A stretch of 64,000 bases of DNA from Erysipelotrichaceae bacterium. Its GTDB lineage: Bacteria > Bacillota_I > Bacilli_A > Erysipelotrichales > Erysipelotrichaceae. The notes beneath the pieces were generated by a model. It was not told where the DNA came from, made no database searches, and was given only the letters and a program-made list of their open reading frames with translations. The stretch lies in contig JAFWEP010000006.1 of NCBI GenBank assembly GCA_017512885.1, forward strand, positions 162,217-226,216. The letters are read 5' to 3'. Below are positions 41,148-50,039 of this stretch, in pieces. How positions within the stretch are numbered: the first letter of the stretch is position 1; each line of letters opens with the position of its first letter. The translations under genes and the position numbers were made by a program.

Positions 41148-42836
41148 ATGGCTTATCCCACAACTTACGCCTATGATCATTACTGGCTGTACCAGGAGAT
41201 CAAGGACGTATTTGAGAAGTATACTCAGGACTACCCGCAGCTCTGTTCACTGGAATCGATCTGTGTGACTGAAGAGGGAAGGGATGTCCTGGCTCTGACC
41301 ATCACCAACTTCGAGACCGGTGCTCCGGAAACAAAACCCGCTTTCCATATCGACGGCAACCACCATGCCGGAGAAGTCACCGGTTCGATGACCGCTCTGC
41401 ATGATGCCGATGTCCTGCTCACCAACTATGGCAAGGATGAAGGCATCACCAAGCTGCTGGATACGATGACGGTCTACATCATCCCCCGGGTATCTCCGGA
41501 CGGAGCTGAGACCTATCTGACCACCCCCTACACCCTGCGTTCCGTCAACCGCGTCCATAACCCCAAGGAAGGCGGCGTAAAGGAAGAGGATCTCGACGGA
41601 GACGGCGTCATCCGCATGATGCGGATCCCCACTCCCTACGGAGCCTGGAAGAAGGATCCGGCGGATCCTTCCCGTATGGTCAAGAGAGATCCGGGCGACT
41701 GGGAAGGGACCTTCTACGATATCTATCCGGAAGGCATCCTGGAGAACTATGAGGGCGATGAGAACCTCAAGACCAAGAAAGCCGACTGGGCATTGGACTT
41801 CAACCGGAACTACCCCTACGGCTGGTTCCCGGAGAACCGGCAGGCCGGTGCCGGCAAGTATCCTCTCAGCAACCCCGAAAACAAGGCCATGGCCGACTGG
41901 ATCATTGCCCATCCCAATATCTTCGGGGTCTCCACCAACCATACCAGCGGCGGCATCATCCTCTATCCTCCGGGAACGAGGAAGCCGGATACCGTCTCCA
42001 AGGACGATATCGAAGCGTTCGTAGAGATCGCGAAGATGGGTCAGCAGGAGCTCGGCTACGAACCTCTGAACATCTTTGACTCCTTCATCGAAGACCAGGA
42101 CAACTATGATTCCGGTGCCTTCGATGACTGGTGCTACCAGGCACAGGGCTTAGTGGCTTATACCGTAGAGCTCTGGGATCTGAACAAGCGTATCGGCGTT
42201 CCCTATGACTGGGGCTCCCGCAAGGCGGAAGATGCGGCTACGCAGCTGAAACGCTTCAATGCGGCGATGGACTGGGTCAAGGAGAATGCCCCGCAGGACT
42301 ATGTCGACTGGCAGGAATATGATCATCCGGTCTTTGGCAAGGTCGAACTGGGCGGCTTCAACTACAAGTTCACCCATCAGAATCCTCCCTGCCACATCCT
42401 GCCGGAAGTCTGCGATCAGATGACGGCCTTCATGATCCGCTTCGCCAAAGCCGGCCCGCATCTCTGCGTAGACTGCGTGAAGAGCGAAGAGGTCTCGGAA
42501 GGTGTCTACAAGCTTACGGCCGTTGTCGGCAACACCGGCTATCTGCCGACCAACGTCACTGACGAAGCGCTCAAGATGGGTATCGCCAAGGAAGTCACTG
42601 TGGCGGTCGAAGGCGCGGAAGTGGTCAGCGGCAAAGCCTGCCAGGAGATCGGTCAGCTCTCCGGTTACTCCCGGACAAGGACCGGCGCTTACTTCTACGG
42701 AAACCTCAGCACCAGTGCCAACGCTCCGGCAAAGAAGAAACTGGAATGGATCGTAAAGGCTCCGGCTGGAACGAAGGTCACGGTCAAGGTCTGCCACGAG
42801 AAGGGCGGACACGCCGAAGCGACGATCACGTTATAA
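41148..42836 (+). CDS. M14-family zinc carboxypeptidase, cytoplasmic
   Basis: 562 residues with no signal peptide. The zinc triad is recognisable: His and Glu in DGNHHAGEVTG and a His in STNHTSGG; DFNRNYPYGW supplies the substrate-binding Asn-Arg pair, and VELWD the catalytic Glu. The C-terminal ~130 residues (from about 430) form a beta-rich domain that is commonly attached to such proteins. It would remove C-terminal residues from peptides. It is the last gene of the T-box unit, 11 bases after the ATPase, so the import system and a peptidase may supply the same amino acid. Confidence 0.9.
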   Translation: MAYPTTYAYDHYWLYQEIKDVFEKYTQDYPQLCSLESICVTEEGRDVLALTITNFETGAPETKPAFHIDGNHHAGEVTGSMTALHDADVLLTNYGKDEGITKLLDTMTVYIIPRVSPDGAETYLTTPYTLRSVNRVHNPKEGGVKEEDLDGDGVIRMMRIPTPYGAWKKDPADPSRMVKRDPGDWEGTFYDIYPEGILENYEGDENLKTKKADWALDFNRNYPYGWFPENRQAGAGKYPLSNPENKAMADWIIAHPNIFGVSTNHTSGGIILYPPGTRKPDTVSKDDIEAFVEIAKMGQQELGYEPLNIFDSFIEDQDNYDSGAFDDWCYQAQGLVAYTVELWDLNKRIGVPYDWGSRKAEDAATQLKRFNAAMDWVKENAPQDYVDWQEYDHPVFGKVELGGFNYKFTHQNPPCHILPEVCDQMTAFMIRFAKAGPHLCVDCVKSEEVSEGVYKLTAVVGNTGYLPTNVTDEALKMGIAKEVTVAVEGAEVVSGKACQEIGQLSGYSRTRTGAYFYGNLSTSANAPAKKKLEWIVKAPAGTKVTVKVCHEKGGHAEATITL

Positions 42837-42841
42837 GAAAG

Positions 42842-42876
42842 AAAGCCATTATGGGATAAGACCATAATGGCTTTTT
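42842..42876 (+). terminator. Terminator of the ABC/M14 operon
   Basis: AAAGCCATTATGG/CCATAATGGCTTT 13-bp stem with a seven-base loop and trailing T residues. Confidence 0.92.
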
Positions 42877-42920
42877 GTATACCATGCAGGAAACCATGTA
42901 AGATACCATGCAAGATGAGT

Positions 42921-43634
42921 CTAGAGGTTCCCTATCACCAGTACCGCTCCGGAAATGATCAGCAGGATGCAGACCAGTTTGCGGACTTTTTCCTCCGGCA
43001 GCAGGGAGGCGGCCTTGCTGCCGAGCAGCAGTGAGATCACCATGACCGGAAGCAGAGGCAGAGTCTGCCGCAGCACGCTCATCGTCAGAAGTCCGGTCTT
43101 GATATACAGGAAGAGCCGGAAGAAGTTTTCGGCCAGGAAGACCGTACAGAGATTGGCCCGGAAACTGTGCTGATCCAGATCGAGGCGGCTCATGTAGGCA
43201 CTGGCCAGAGCTCCGATCCCAAAAAGTCCGCAGAGCAGTCCGGAAGCGATCCCTAAGAGGATCTGCAGGGGACGGGAGAGGGCTTTTTTCTTTTTCTGCA
43301 ATAAGAGATCCAGAGCGATCCCGATGATCACGATGCCGAAGAAGGTCTTCAGGATCCGGGTATCCAGATTCTTCAGCAGCAGCACTCCCGGCAGACAGCC
43401 TAAGAGGACGAGCGCCATTAACGGCAGGCAGATCTCTTTCTTCAGATGCTTCCTTTCCTTCACTGCCAGTAAGACATTGGAAGGCAGCGTCATCAGGAGA
43501 TCGCTCGGTGTCAGTAAGGCATTGTCATAACGAAAGGACAGGATCGTTTCAAAGACCAGGGTATTCGCAAAACCGCAGAGACCCTTGACGAAGTAAGCGG
43601 CAGAGACCGCTGTGATCCAGAGCAGGATATTCAT
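42921..43634 (-). CDS. TauE/SafE-family permease
   Basis: 237 residues, about seven or eight helices. The two family repeats begin at YFVKGLCGFANTLVF and at GIASGLLCGLFGIGALASAY. Members export sulfite, sulfoacetate or other small anions; the substrate cannot be read here. Monocistronic and convergent with the ABC operon. Start codon at 43634. Confidence 0.88.
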   Translation of the reverse strand: MNILLWITAVSAAYFVKGLCGFANTLVFETILSFRYDNALLTPSDLLMTLPSNVLLAVKERKHLKKEICLPLMALVLLGCLPGVLLLKNLDTRILKTFFGIVIIGIALDLLLQKKKKALSRPLQILLGIASGLLCGLFGIGALASAYMSRLDLDQHSFRANLCTVFLAENFFRLFLYIKTGLLTMSVLRQTLPLLPVMVISLLLGSKAASLLPEEKVRKLVCILLIISGAVLVIGNL

Positions 43635-43674
43635 GAGTCTATCTTAGCAGAAAGAAAACTTCCTGCTGAGGAAG

Positions 43675-43905
43675 TTAACCGTTCTGATAATTGTTTTTGG
43701 AATAATCCAGTACGACCTTCTTACAGGCCTTGCAGATACAGGCTTCAAAGGTCAGGATCTGGAAGGAGCTCCTTCCTAACAGGACCTCTCCCTTCTTCGG
43801 CAGCATCGACAGTTTGTGTTTCTCTTTGACCCAGGAAAGGATCTGTCCGCCCTGGGCCAGTCCCTTCTCCATCTCTTTTCCGCAGACAGGACAGTTCATT
43901 TTCAT
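43675..43905 (-). CDS. Small zinc-ribbon protein (DUF6487-like)
   Basis: 76 residues. Two Cys pairs, MNCPVCGKEMEKGLAQGG and CICKACKKVVLDYS, flank a short beta-rich middle (ILSWVKE..., VLLGRSSFQILTFEA). This matches the PF20097/DUF6487 pattern, whose function is unknown. Metal binding is the only safe statement. Confidence 0.85.
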   Translation of the reverse strand: MKMNCPVCGKEMEKGLAQGGQILSWVKEKHKLSMLPKKGEVLLGRSSFQILTFEACICKACKKVVLDYSKNNYQNG

Positions 43906-43993
43906 ACCTCTTTTCTCTATTCTACCATGCGAATATTCGCCAAAAAGAAAGAATGATATTATAATAGGGAGTACCTTTCATAGGGAGGAACGT

Positions 43994-44470
43994 ATGAAAA
44001 AAGCAAAGATTCAGTTCAGCCTGGCGACCCTGTTCTTACTGCTGGCAGCCGGCATGGTATATTACTATTTCCACCACAAGATCGAAGGGACCAAGCTGTC
44101 GCTGGTCTTCTGTCTGGTCCTGGCCATCAGTCTCGTAGCCTATCTGCTGTTATATTACTTTGCGACCGGCAATGCCCGGGATGCCAAAGCAAGGTCATCG
44201 CAGGACAAGCTGGATGCCCTGATCATCCGTCTGCTGCATTTCGTCTTCATCGTGATCTTCGTGATCGCTCTCTTGATCCTCTGCTTCACGATCCTGGCTC
44301 TCTTCTACCCGAGCTTCCTGCTGGGCTTCTTACGGGAAGTGTTCGATCCGGCCAGGACCTTCGGTCATCTGCGCATCCTGGGATATCTGTTAGGAGCGCT
44401 GGCAGTCATTCAGGTGATCGTCTGCCTCTACCTGCTGATCAGTTCCGTATTTACCAAAAAAGATGCCTAG
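43994..44470 (+). CDS. Uncharacterised four-helix membrane protein
   Basis: 158 residues from ATG 43994, behind TAGGGAGGAACGT. Four hydrophobic spans (about 9-28, 35-55, 76-103, 124-150) with a positively charged N-terminus. No family is recognised. TATAAT at 43960-43965 provides a -10 box. The stop codon is embedded in the terminator hairpin. Confidence 0.78.
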   Translation: MKKAKIQFSLATLFLLLAAGMVYYYFHHKIEGTKLSLVFCLVLAISLVAYLLLYYFATGNARDAKARSSQDKLDALIIRLLHFVFIVIFVIALLILCFTILALFYPSFLLGFLREVFDPARTFGHLRILGYLLGALAVIQVIVCLYLLISSVFTKKDA

Positions 44471-44480
44471 CATCTTTTTT
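44456..44480 (+). terminator. Terminator at the end of the small membrane-protein gene
   Basis: AAAAAAGATGC-CTA-GCATCTTTTTT perfect stem; the loop contains the stop codon. Confidence 0.88.
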
Positions 44481-44490
44481 TGTCGAACAG

Positions 44491-44556
44491 GATAAACAAC
44501 GGAATTCATGTTGATAAAACAACGGAATTCATGAATAAAAAACTGCGGAATTATGG
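44491..44556 (+). repeat. Three tandem direct repeats upstream of the AAA/DUF4143 gene
   Basis: GATAAACAACGGAATTCATG (44491-44510) recurs at 44513-44533 with one extra A, and a decayed third copy (AACTGCGGAATTATGG) lies near 44541-44556. The spacing is about 22-25 bases, roughly two helical turns, as expected for binding sites on one face of DNA. They end just ahead of the ATPase gene. Confidence 0.75.
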
Positions 44557-44588
44557 TATTATAAACTCAGGAATTGAGGTATTGTAGC

Positions 44589-45776
44589 ATGATCCGAAGA
44601 GAGGCAGAAAAAGCGGTGCTCAGACTGGCAGAGCAGTTTCCGGTCGTTGCGATTACCGGTCCGCGGCAATCCGGCAAAACAACATTAGCCAGACAACTGT
44701 TTTCAGATAAGAGATATATTTCTTTCGATGATAAGAATATGCGTGAACTGGCCAGAAGCAATCCCGTGGATTTTCTAATGGCATTTCCGGAAGGAGCAGT
44801 CATTGATGAAGGGCAGAAGGTGCCGGAGATCTTTGATGCGATCAAGTATCATGTCGATAATAAAGAAATGGAACCGGGAAGTTTTATTCTTACCGGATCG
44901 AGCCAGTTTCGCTTGAAGAAAGGCATAAAAGAATCTTTGTCGGGGAGGATCGGGCAGCTGGAACTGCTTCCTTTTACGATCTCCGAACTGAAAGCGAATG
45001 AACTCCTGAAACAGGATGCTTATGAACAGGCCCTCAGCGGTTTTTATCCGCCTTTCTATGACAGTAAGAAACATTATTATCCTGAAGATTGGTTCGAGAA
45101 CTATATCGATACCTATCTGAAAATGGACATTTCTGAGCAGATCAATATAAGCAATCTCTCCTCTTTTCGGAAGTTCGTCCAGATCTGCGCCTTATACAGC
45201 GGTCAGATGCTGAACATGGAGTCGATTGCAAAAGCTGTTGAGATCTCTGCTTCAACGATAAGATCCTGGATATCGATCCTGCAGGCATCCTATATCATTT
45301 ACCTTCTTGAGCCGGATACGAAAAGTCTGGGAAAGAATCTGGTAAAAACACCGAAGTTATACTTTACGGATTGCGGTCTGCTTTGCCACCTCCTGAGGAT
45401 CGAGGATAAATCCGATCTGATCCTGAGCCGCCATAAAGGCGCCGTTATTGAAACGATGGCTGTCAGCGAACTGATGAAGAACAGGACAAATGCAGGAAGA
45501 AAGGGGAACCTGACCTATTACAGGGATGTAAATGGGTTTGAGATAGACACGATCGCGGACTGGAAAAAGACCTTTGCCATCGAGATCAAGAGCGATGCGA
45601 TGAATGAATCAAAACTGTCAAAAAATGTAAGGAAATACATCGAACAGAGGGGCGGCGATACGCAAGGGGCAGTATTCTATCTGGGGAGTGAATCTATGCG
45701 GATCAATGATATTGACTATGTTTCCTGGAGAGACTGGTCGGAACTGAATAAGGCAAAAGGGAAGGAATCGTTATGA
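44589..45776 (+). CDS. AAA ATPase with DUF4143 domain
   Basis: 395 residues from ATG 44589 (GAGGT eight bases before). Walker A is TGPRQSGKTTLA, Walker B-like strand EGAVIDEGQKVPEIF, sensor ILTGSSQF. The C-terminal DUF4143 part has YFTDCGLLCHLL and an endonuclease-fold-like IADWKKTFAIEIKSDA. Function of this widespread ATPase family is unknown; many members are in accessory DNA. The gene is clearly richer in A/T-ending codons than its neighbours, and the tandem repeats ahead of it suggest autoregulation. Both point to horizontal acquisition. Its end overlaps the dehydrogenase start by four bases. Confidence 0.9.
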   Translation: MIRREAEKAVLRLAEQFPVVAITGPRQSGKTTLARQLFSDKRYISFDDKNMRELARSNPVDFLMAFPEGAVIDEGQKVPEIFDAIKYHVDNKEMEPGSFILTGSSQFRLKKGIKESLSGRIGQLELLPFTISELKANELLKQDAYEQALSGFYPPFYDSKKHYYPEDWFENYIDTYLKMDISEQINISNLSSFRKFVQICALYSGQMLNMESIAKAVEISASTIRSWISILQASYIIYLLEPDTKSLGKNLVKTPKLYFTDCGLLCHLLRIEDKSDLILSRHKGAVIETMAVSELMKNRTNAGRKGNLTYYRDVNGFEIDTIADWKKTFAIEIKSDAMNESKLSKNVRKYIEQRGGDTQGAVFYLGSESMRINDIDYVSWRDWSELNKAKGKESL

Positions 45777-46891
45777 ACTGGAACTATGCACAGCCGGTCC
45801 CGATCCTGTTCGGAAACGGAAGGATCAAGGAACTGGGAGAAGAAGTCAGGAAACTGAACAAGAAAAAGGGACTGCTGATCACTTCCCACTCTTTCGTAAC
45901 GAGAGGGATCGCTTTAGAGATCCTGAAGGAGAGCGAAGGTCTGTTGGCAGCAGTCTACGGGGAGATCTCCCCGAATCCGGATATCACCGAGTGCCAGACC
46001 TGTGTAGATCTTTTGAAAGAGATCAACTGCGATTTCGTGGTCGCCCTGGGCGGCGGCAGTGTGCTGGACTGCGCCAAGGCAGCCGCTGCGATCGCTGCAT
46101 CGGATCTGCCGGTCTCTGCCTATCTGGAGGGGGAACCGGTACCCTCAGAGGCCCTATCGCTGATCGCTGTGCCGACGACCGCCGGTACCGGCAGTGAAGT
46201 GACTTCCGTAGCCGTCCTCTCTGATCATGCCCGGGGTCTGAAGAAACCGCTGGCCGGTAACGCCCTGTATCCGAGCCTGGCCATCGTCGATCCGGAGCTG
46301 ACCGTCACGATGCCGCCCTTTACGACGGCCTGCACCGGGATGGATGCCTTCTGCCACTCCCTGGAAGCCTACTGGAGCATTCATCATCAGCCGATCTGTG
46401 ATGCCTTAGCGGTCTATGCTCTGAAGCTGATCCTGCAGAATATCCGTATCGCATACCGGGAACCGGAGAACCGGGAAGCCCGGGAGAAGATGGCAGAAGC
46501 CTCGCTGATCGCCGGGCTGGCTTTCACTATCCCCAAGACCACCGCTCCCCATGCCTGTTCCTATCCGCTGACCAGCATGTTCGATATCGCCCACGGCGAA
46601 GCCTGTGCGCTGACGATCGACTGGTTCTTACGCCTCAATGCGAAGGAAGACAAAGAGGGAAGACTGCAGAGACTGGCAGAGGAGCTGGGCTTTACAGACT
46701 GCAAGGTCTTCGCGGAAGAGATCGTTTCATTGAAGAAGGATCTCGGCCTGCGCAGGGATCTCAAAGATCTCGGCATTGACGAAGAGACCTTCGAAAGACT
46801 GGTCCAGGGCAGCACTTCCTCAAACCTCTTCAACAATCCCGTGACTGTCACCGAAGAACACCTGCGGCAGCTCTATCGCAGCCTCTTATAA
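45773..46891 (+). CDS. Iron-containing alcohol dehydrogenase
   Basis: 372 residues. NAD-binding ALGGGSVLDCAKAAA, TTAGTGSEVTSVAVL and the metal-site block GMDAFCHSLEAYWS, with later His residues in APHACSYPLTS and IAHGEACALT, define the Fe-ADH family. Family members reduce aldehydes or ketones, including phosphonoacetaldehyde reductases and 1,3-propanediol dehydrogenases; the precise substrate is open. The four-base overlap with the AAA gene is unexpected, as composition differs between the two. Confidence 0.92.
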   Translation: MNWNYAQPVPILFGNGRIKELGEEVRKLNKKKGLLITSHSFVTRGIALEILKESEGLLAAVYGEISPNPDITECQTCVDLLKEINCDFVVALGGGSVLDCAKAAAAIAASDLPVSAYLEGEPVPSEALSLIAVPTTAGTGSEVTSVAVLSDHARGLKKPLAGNALYPSLAIVDPELTVTMPPFTTACTGMDAFCHSLEAYWSIHHQPICDALAVYALKLILQNIRIAYREPENREAREKMAEASLIAGLAFTIPKTTAPHACSYPLTSMFDIAHGEACALTIDWFLRLNAKEDKEGRLQRLAEELGFTDCKVFAEEIVSLKKDLGLRRDLKDLGIDEETFERLVQGSTSSNLFNNPVTVTEEHLRQLYRSLL

Positions 46892-46900
46892 AAAGAGAGA

Positions 46901-46948
46901 TGACAGCGCTTTCCCGTATTGACTTCTCTTCTGAGAAAAAACTATAAT
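46901..46948 (+). promoter_or_regulatory. Promoter of the pyrimidine operon with adjacent cre-like site
   Basis: TTGACT (46919-46924), 18 bases, TATAAT (46943-46948). TGACAGCGCTTTCC (46901-46914), immediately upstream of -35, resembles the cre consensus with two mismatches. Confidence 0.75.
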
Positions 46949-46954
46949 ATGTCG

Positions 46955-47057
46955 AACAGACTTTAACATAGTACGAGAGACTATGAAGGACTGCGATAAC
47001 TGATCTGAAACTGGAAAAGTATCTGGACCTCATAGTGCTCGCTGTGAGGTCTTTTTT
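46955..47057 (+). promoter_or_regulatory. PyrR-type three-state attenuator in the pyr leader
   Basis: Three mutually exclusive helices can be drawn. (1) Anti-antiterminator CATAGT-ACGAGAG-ACTATG (46967-46985); its context AGTACGAGAGACT matches the PyrR site ARUCCNGNGAGGYU at most positions with one base missing. (2) Antiterminator ACTATGAAGG (46980-46989) with CCTCATAGT (47028-47036), one bulged A. (3) Terminator GACCTCATA/TGTGAGGTC (47026-47034/47043-47051) with six T residues. Binding of UMP-loaded PyrR to helix 1 would favour termination, as in bacillar pyr operons. The gene pyrR itself is not in this window. Confidence 0.8.
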
Positions 47058-47071
47058 CTGGAGGTAGGAAG

Positions 47072-48415
47072 ATGGAAAAGAAGAAGATGAATCTGGCGCC
47101 GAGGATGGCGATCGCACTGGCAGCAGGCCTGGTATTCGGCCTCTTGGCGATCGTGCTCCGTGAAAACATGACTGCGTCCGGCAATGCCGAGACCTGGAAC
47201 ATGATCAACCGTTTCCTCTTCGCCGATATCTCTTCCGCCGGACATGAACAGTCCCTCGGTCTCTTCTACATCATCGGTCAGCTCTTCGTCAAAGCGCTGC
47301 AGCTGGTCATCGTCCCCATGGTCTTCACCAGTATCGTACTGGCGATGATCCGTATTTCCGATTCCCGTAAACTCGGCCGCATCTCCCGCAAGACGATCCT
47401 GAACTTCTTACTGACAACGGTGATCTCGATCCTGTTGGCAGCGGTTGTCGGAACACTTGCGTATAAGGGCGGCCTTTTCAATAACCCGAACCTGGAGATG
47501 GAAGCTTCCACCGGTTCGACCGGCGCTAACCCGCTGATGATCCTGATGAATGCCGTACCGAACAACTTCGTCTCGGCCCTGTCCAATAACTCCGGCGTCC
47601 TGGCCATTGTCGTCACGGCGGTAGCGGTCGGTCTCTCCATCAACTCGGCTGCCGAGAAGTTCCCGGTCCTGCCGAAGCTCTGCCAGGAGATCTCCGATCT
47701 GCTGACCATCTTCTTAAGCTTCGTCGTCGACAAGGTCGGCCCGATCGCGATCTTCTGCCTGATCAGCCGCACCTGCGCCGCTTACGGTATCTCCTACCTG
47801 CGCCCGGCGCTGGCCTACATGGTGCTGACGACCCTGCTCCTGCTGCTGGTGCTCTTCTGCGGCTATGCGCTCTATGTCTGGGTCCGTACCGGCATCAATC
47901 CCAAGCGCTTCATCCAGAAGATCTCCAAGGTCGCTCTCTTCGGCTTCTCCACTTCCTCTTCGGCCGCAACGCTGCCTCTGAACATGAAGGTCGCTACCGA
48001 AGAGCTCGGCATCGGAGAAGAGATCGCTTCCTTCGTCCTGCCTCTGGGCATGACCGTCAATATGGACGGCACCGCCATCATGCAGGTCATCGCGACCCTC
48101 TTCATCGCCGGCTGCAGCGGCTATGCGGTCAACTTCTCTTCGCTGATCGTGATCGGTCTCTTGGCGATCGTCGCTTCGATCGGTACTCCGGCGGCTCCGG
48201 GCGCCGGTGCCGTCATCCTCTTCACCATTCTTTCCGGTGTCGGTTTCACCAGCGAGATGGCGCTGATGGCCTACTCGCTGATCCTGGCCATCAACCGTCC
48301 TATTGAAATGCTGGTAACGGCACTGAACGTCGTCGGTGATTCCGCCTGTGCGATGGTCGTCGCCAACAGCGAAGGCGCTCTGAATAAAGAGATCTACGAA
48401 TCGGAGGTCAAATGA
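47072..48415 (+). CDS. SLC1-type dicarboxylate/amino acid:cation symporter, candidate orotate transporter
   Basis: 447 residues, eight helices and two hairpins. FSTSSSAATLPLNM (HP1) and GMTVNMDGTA (TM7) are family signatures, and HP2 reads GTPAAPGAGAV. In TM8, INRPIEMLVTALNVVGDS aligns with the archaeal aspartate transporter segment so that the side-chain-carboxylate Arg is replaced by Val and the amino-binding Asp by Glu. This argues against glutamate/aspartate as substrate. It is the first gene of an attenuator-controlled operon with pyrK, pyrD, pyrF and pyrE, overlapping pyrK by four bases. DctA of the same family is known to carry orotate, so orotate or dihydroorotate uptake is my inference. 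Confidence 0.88.
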   Translation: MEKKKMNLAPRMAIALAAGLVFGLLAIVLRENMTASGNAETWNMINRFLFADISSAGHEQSLGLFYIIGQLFVKALQLVIVPMVFTSIVLAMIRISDSRKLGRISRKTILNFLLTTVISILLAAVVGTLAYKGGLFNNPNLEMEASTGSTGANPLMILMNAVPNNFVSALSNNSGVLAIVVTAVAVGLSINSAAEKFPVLPKLCQEISDLLTIFLSFVVDKVGPIAIFCLISRTCAAYGISYLRPALAYMVLTTLLLLLVLFCGYALYVWVRTGINPKRFIQKISKVALFGFSTSSSAATLPLNMKVATEELGIGEEIASFVLPLGMTVNMDGTAIMQVIATLFIAGCSGYAVNFSSLIVIGLLAIVASIGTPAAPGAGAVILFTILSGVGFTSEMALMAYSLILAINRPIEMLVTALNVVGDSACAMVVANSEGALNKEIYESEVK

Positions 48416-49146
48416 TCAGTACGAAACTCGCCATCCTTTCCAATATCGAAGTCGCGCCGGGCATCTTTGCCCTGCGCCTTGTTCGTCCTGCGGGGATCGA
48501 ACTAAAAGCCGGCCAGTTCATCAATATCGCCGTTCCCGGCAAGACCCTGCGCCGTCCGATCTCCTTACACGACTATGATGAGAATACCCTGACCGTCGTC
48601 TACCGGGTGGTCGGCGACGGAACGAAAGATCTTTCCCGCATGAGCGAAGGCCATCTCGATGTGCTCCTGCCCTTAGGGAACGGTTTCGACTATTCGGCCT
48701 TCTCCAATGAAGTGCTGATCGTCGGCGGCGGAATGGGCACGGCTCCGCTCTATGCCGCAGCCAAGGAAGCCCTGAAGAGAGGTCTCTCCGTCAAGATGAT
48801 CTACGGCTTCCGTTCGCCCCGTGAAGAAGTCTTCCGCGAAAAACTGCGTCACCTGCCGGTACAGGCCATGACCTGCTACGATACCGAAGGCGAGAACGTC
48901 GTCGATGTGATGATCAAGCGCCGCTGGGAAAACATTCCTTTCCTGGCCTGCGGACCTCTGCCCATGAGCAAGGCCCTCGCAGCGGCTTCTCAGGCCGACG
49001 GGCAGTTCTCATTAGAAGCCCGGATGGGCTGCGGCTTCGGCGCCTGCATGGGCTGCAGTTTCCGCACTACGGAAGGCATGAAACGTATCTGCAAAGAAGG
49101 TCCGGTATTCCGGAAAGAGGAGATCCTATGGCAAAACTTGAAGTAA
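48412..49146 (+). CDS. pyrK: Dihydroorotate dehydrogenase electron-transfer subunit
   Basis: 244 residues. FAD-binding PGKTLRRPISLHDYD, NAD-binding VLIVGGGMGTAPLYAA and the C-terminal 2Fe-2S site MGCGFGACMGCSFRTTEGM with a last Cys in RICKEG are the PyrK pattern. It passes electrons from PyrD's FMN to NAD+. Overlaps pyrD by 19 bases, consistent with a PyrK-PyrD heterotetramer. Confidence 0.96.
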   Translation: MISTKLAILSNIEVAPGIFALRLVRPAGIELKAGQFINIAVPGKTLRRPISLHDYDENTLTVVYRVVGDGTKDLSRMSEGHLDVLLPLGNGFDYSAFSNEVLIVGGGMGTAPLYAAAKEALKRGLSVKMIYGFRSPREEVFREKLRHLPVQAMTCYDTEGENVVDVMIKRRWENIPFLACGPLPMSKALAAASQADGQFSLEARMGCGFGACMGCSFRTTEGMKRICKEGPVFRKEEILWQNLK

Positions 49147-50039
49147 ACCTTTCCGGTCTGACCTTACAGAATCCCCTGATCCCGGCTTCCGGCACCTTCG
49201 GTTACGGCATGGACTTCCTGGACTTCTTCGATGTCAACGAAGTCGGCTCCTTCTCCTGCAAGGGCACTACCCGGCAGCCCCGGGACGGCAACCCGCTGCC
49301 CCGCATCGCGGAATATGAGGGAGGCATGCTGAACGCGGTAGGACTGCAGAACCCCGGCATCGAAACGGTCTGCCGGGACATCCTGCCGGAACTGAAGAAG
49401 GTCTATCACGGCAGGATCGTCGCGAACGTTTCCGGCTTCTCGGTACAAGAATATGCGGAAACAGCCGAGATGTTCGATAAGGAAGACATCGTCGGCATCA
49501 TCGAACTGAATATCTCCTGCCCCAACGTCCATGGCGGCGGGATGAGTTTCGGCACGGATCCCGAAGCTGCCTGCGAAGTCCTGCGGGCAGTCAAGGCCCG
49601 CTGCCAGAAACCGGTCTACGTCAAATGCACCCCGCAGTGTGCAGATCTGGTCAGGATGTGCACCGAACTGGAAAAGAACGGGGCTGACGGACTGGTATTG
49701 CTGAATACCTGGCTGGGTATGCGCATCGACCGCAAAGGTCGGCCCGTCCTCACCAACATCACCGGCGGGGTCTCCGGAGCGGGGATCTTCCCCCAGACCC
49801 TGTACCGTATCTATCAGGTCTATCCGCACGTACACATTCCGATCATCGGCTGCGGCGGCGTCTCCTGCGCTTCGGACGTACTGGAGATGATGTCCGCCGG
49901 GGCATCTGCCGTCGAGATCGGCACACAGTTATTAAAGGATCCGGCTTCGCTGCCGAAGATCCTGACAGATCTCAACGATCTCTGCCGTGAGCAGCAGATC
50001 CCGGAGATCCATACGATTATTGGGAGGGCACATTCATGA
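49128..50039 (+). CDS. pyrD: Dihydroorotate dehydrogenase, class 1B catalytic subunit
   Basis: 303 residues. FMN barrel with LIPASGTFGYGMD, the catalytic Cys region IELNISCPNVHGGGMSFG, LLNTWLGMRIDRKG and IIGCGGVSCASDVLEM. Being next to pyrK makes it the NAD-dependent class 1B enzyme, which suits an anaerobe and oxidises dihydroorotate to orotate. Overlaps pyrF by four bases. Confidence 0.97.
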   Translation: MAKLEVNLSGLTLQNPLIPASGTFGYGMDFLDFFDVNEVGSFSCKGTTRQPRDGNPLPRIAEYEGGMLNAVGLQNPGIETVCRDILPELKKVYHGRIVANVSGFSVQEYAETAEMFDKEDIVGIIELNISCPNVHGGGMSFGTDPEAACEVLRAVKARCQKPVYVKCTPQCADLVRMCTELEKNGADGLVLLNTWLGMRIDRKGRPVLTNITGGVSGAGIFPQTLYRIYQVYPHVHIPIIGCGGVSCASDVLEMMSAGASAVEIGTQLLKDPASLPKILTDLNDLCREQQIPEIHTIIGRAHS

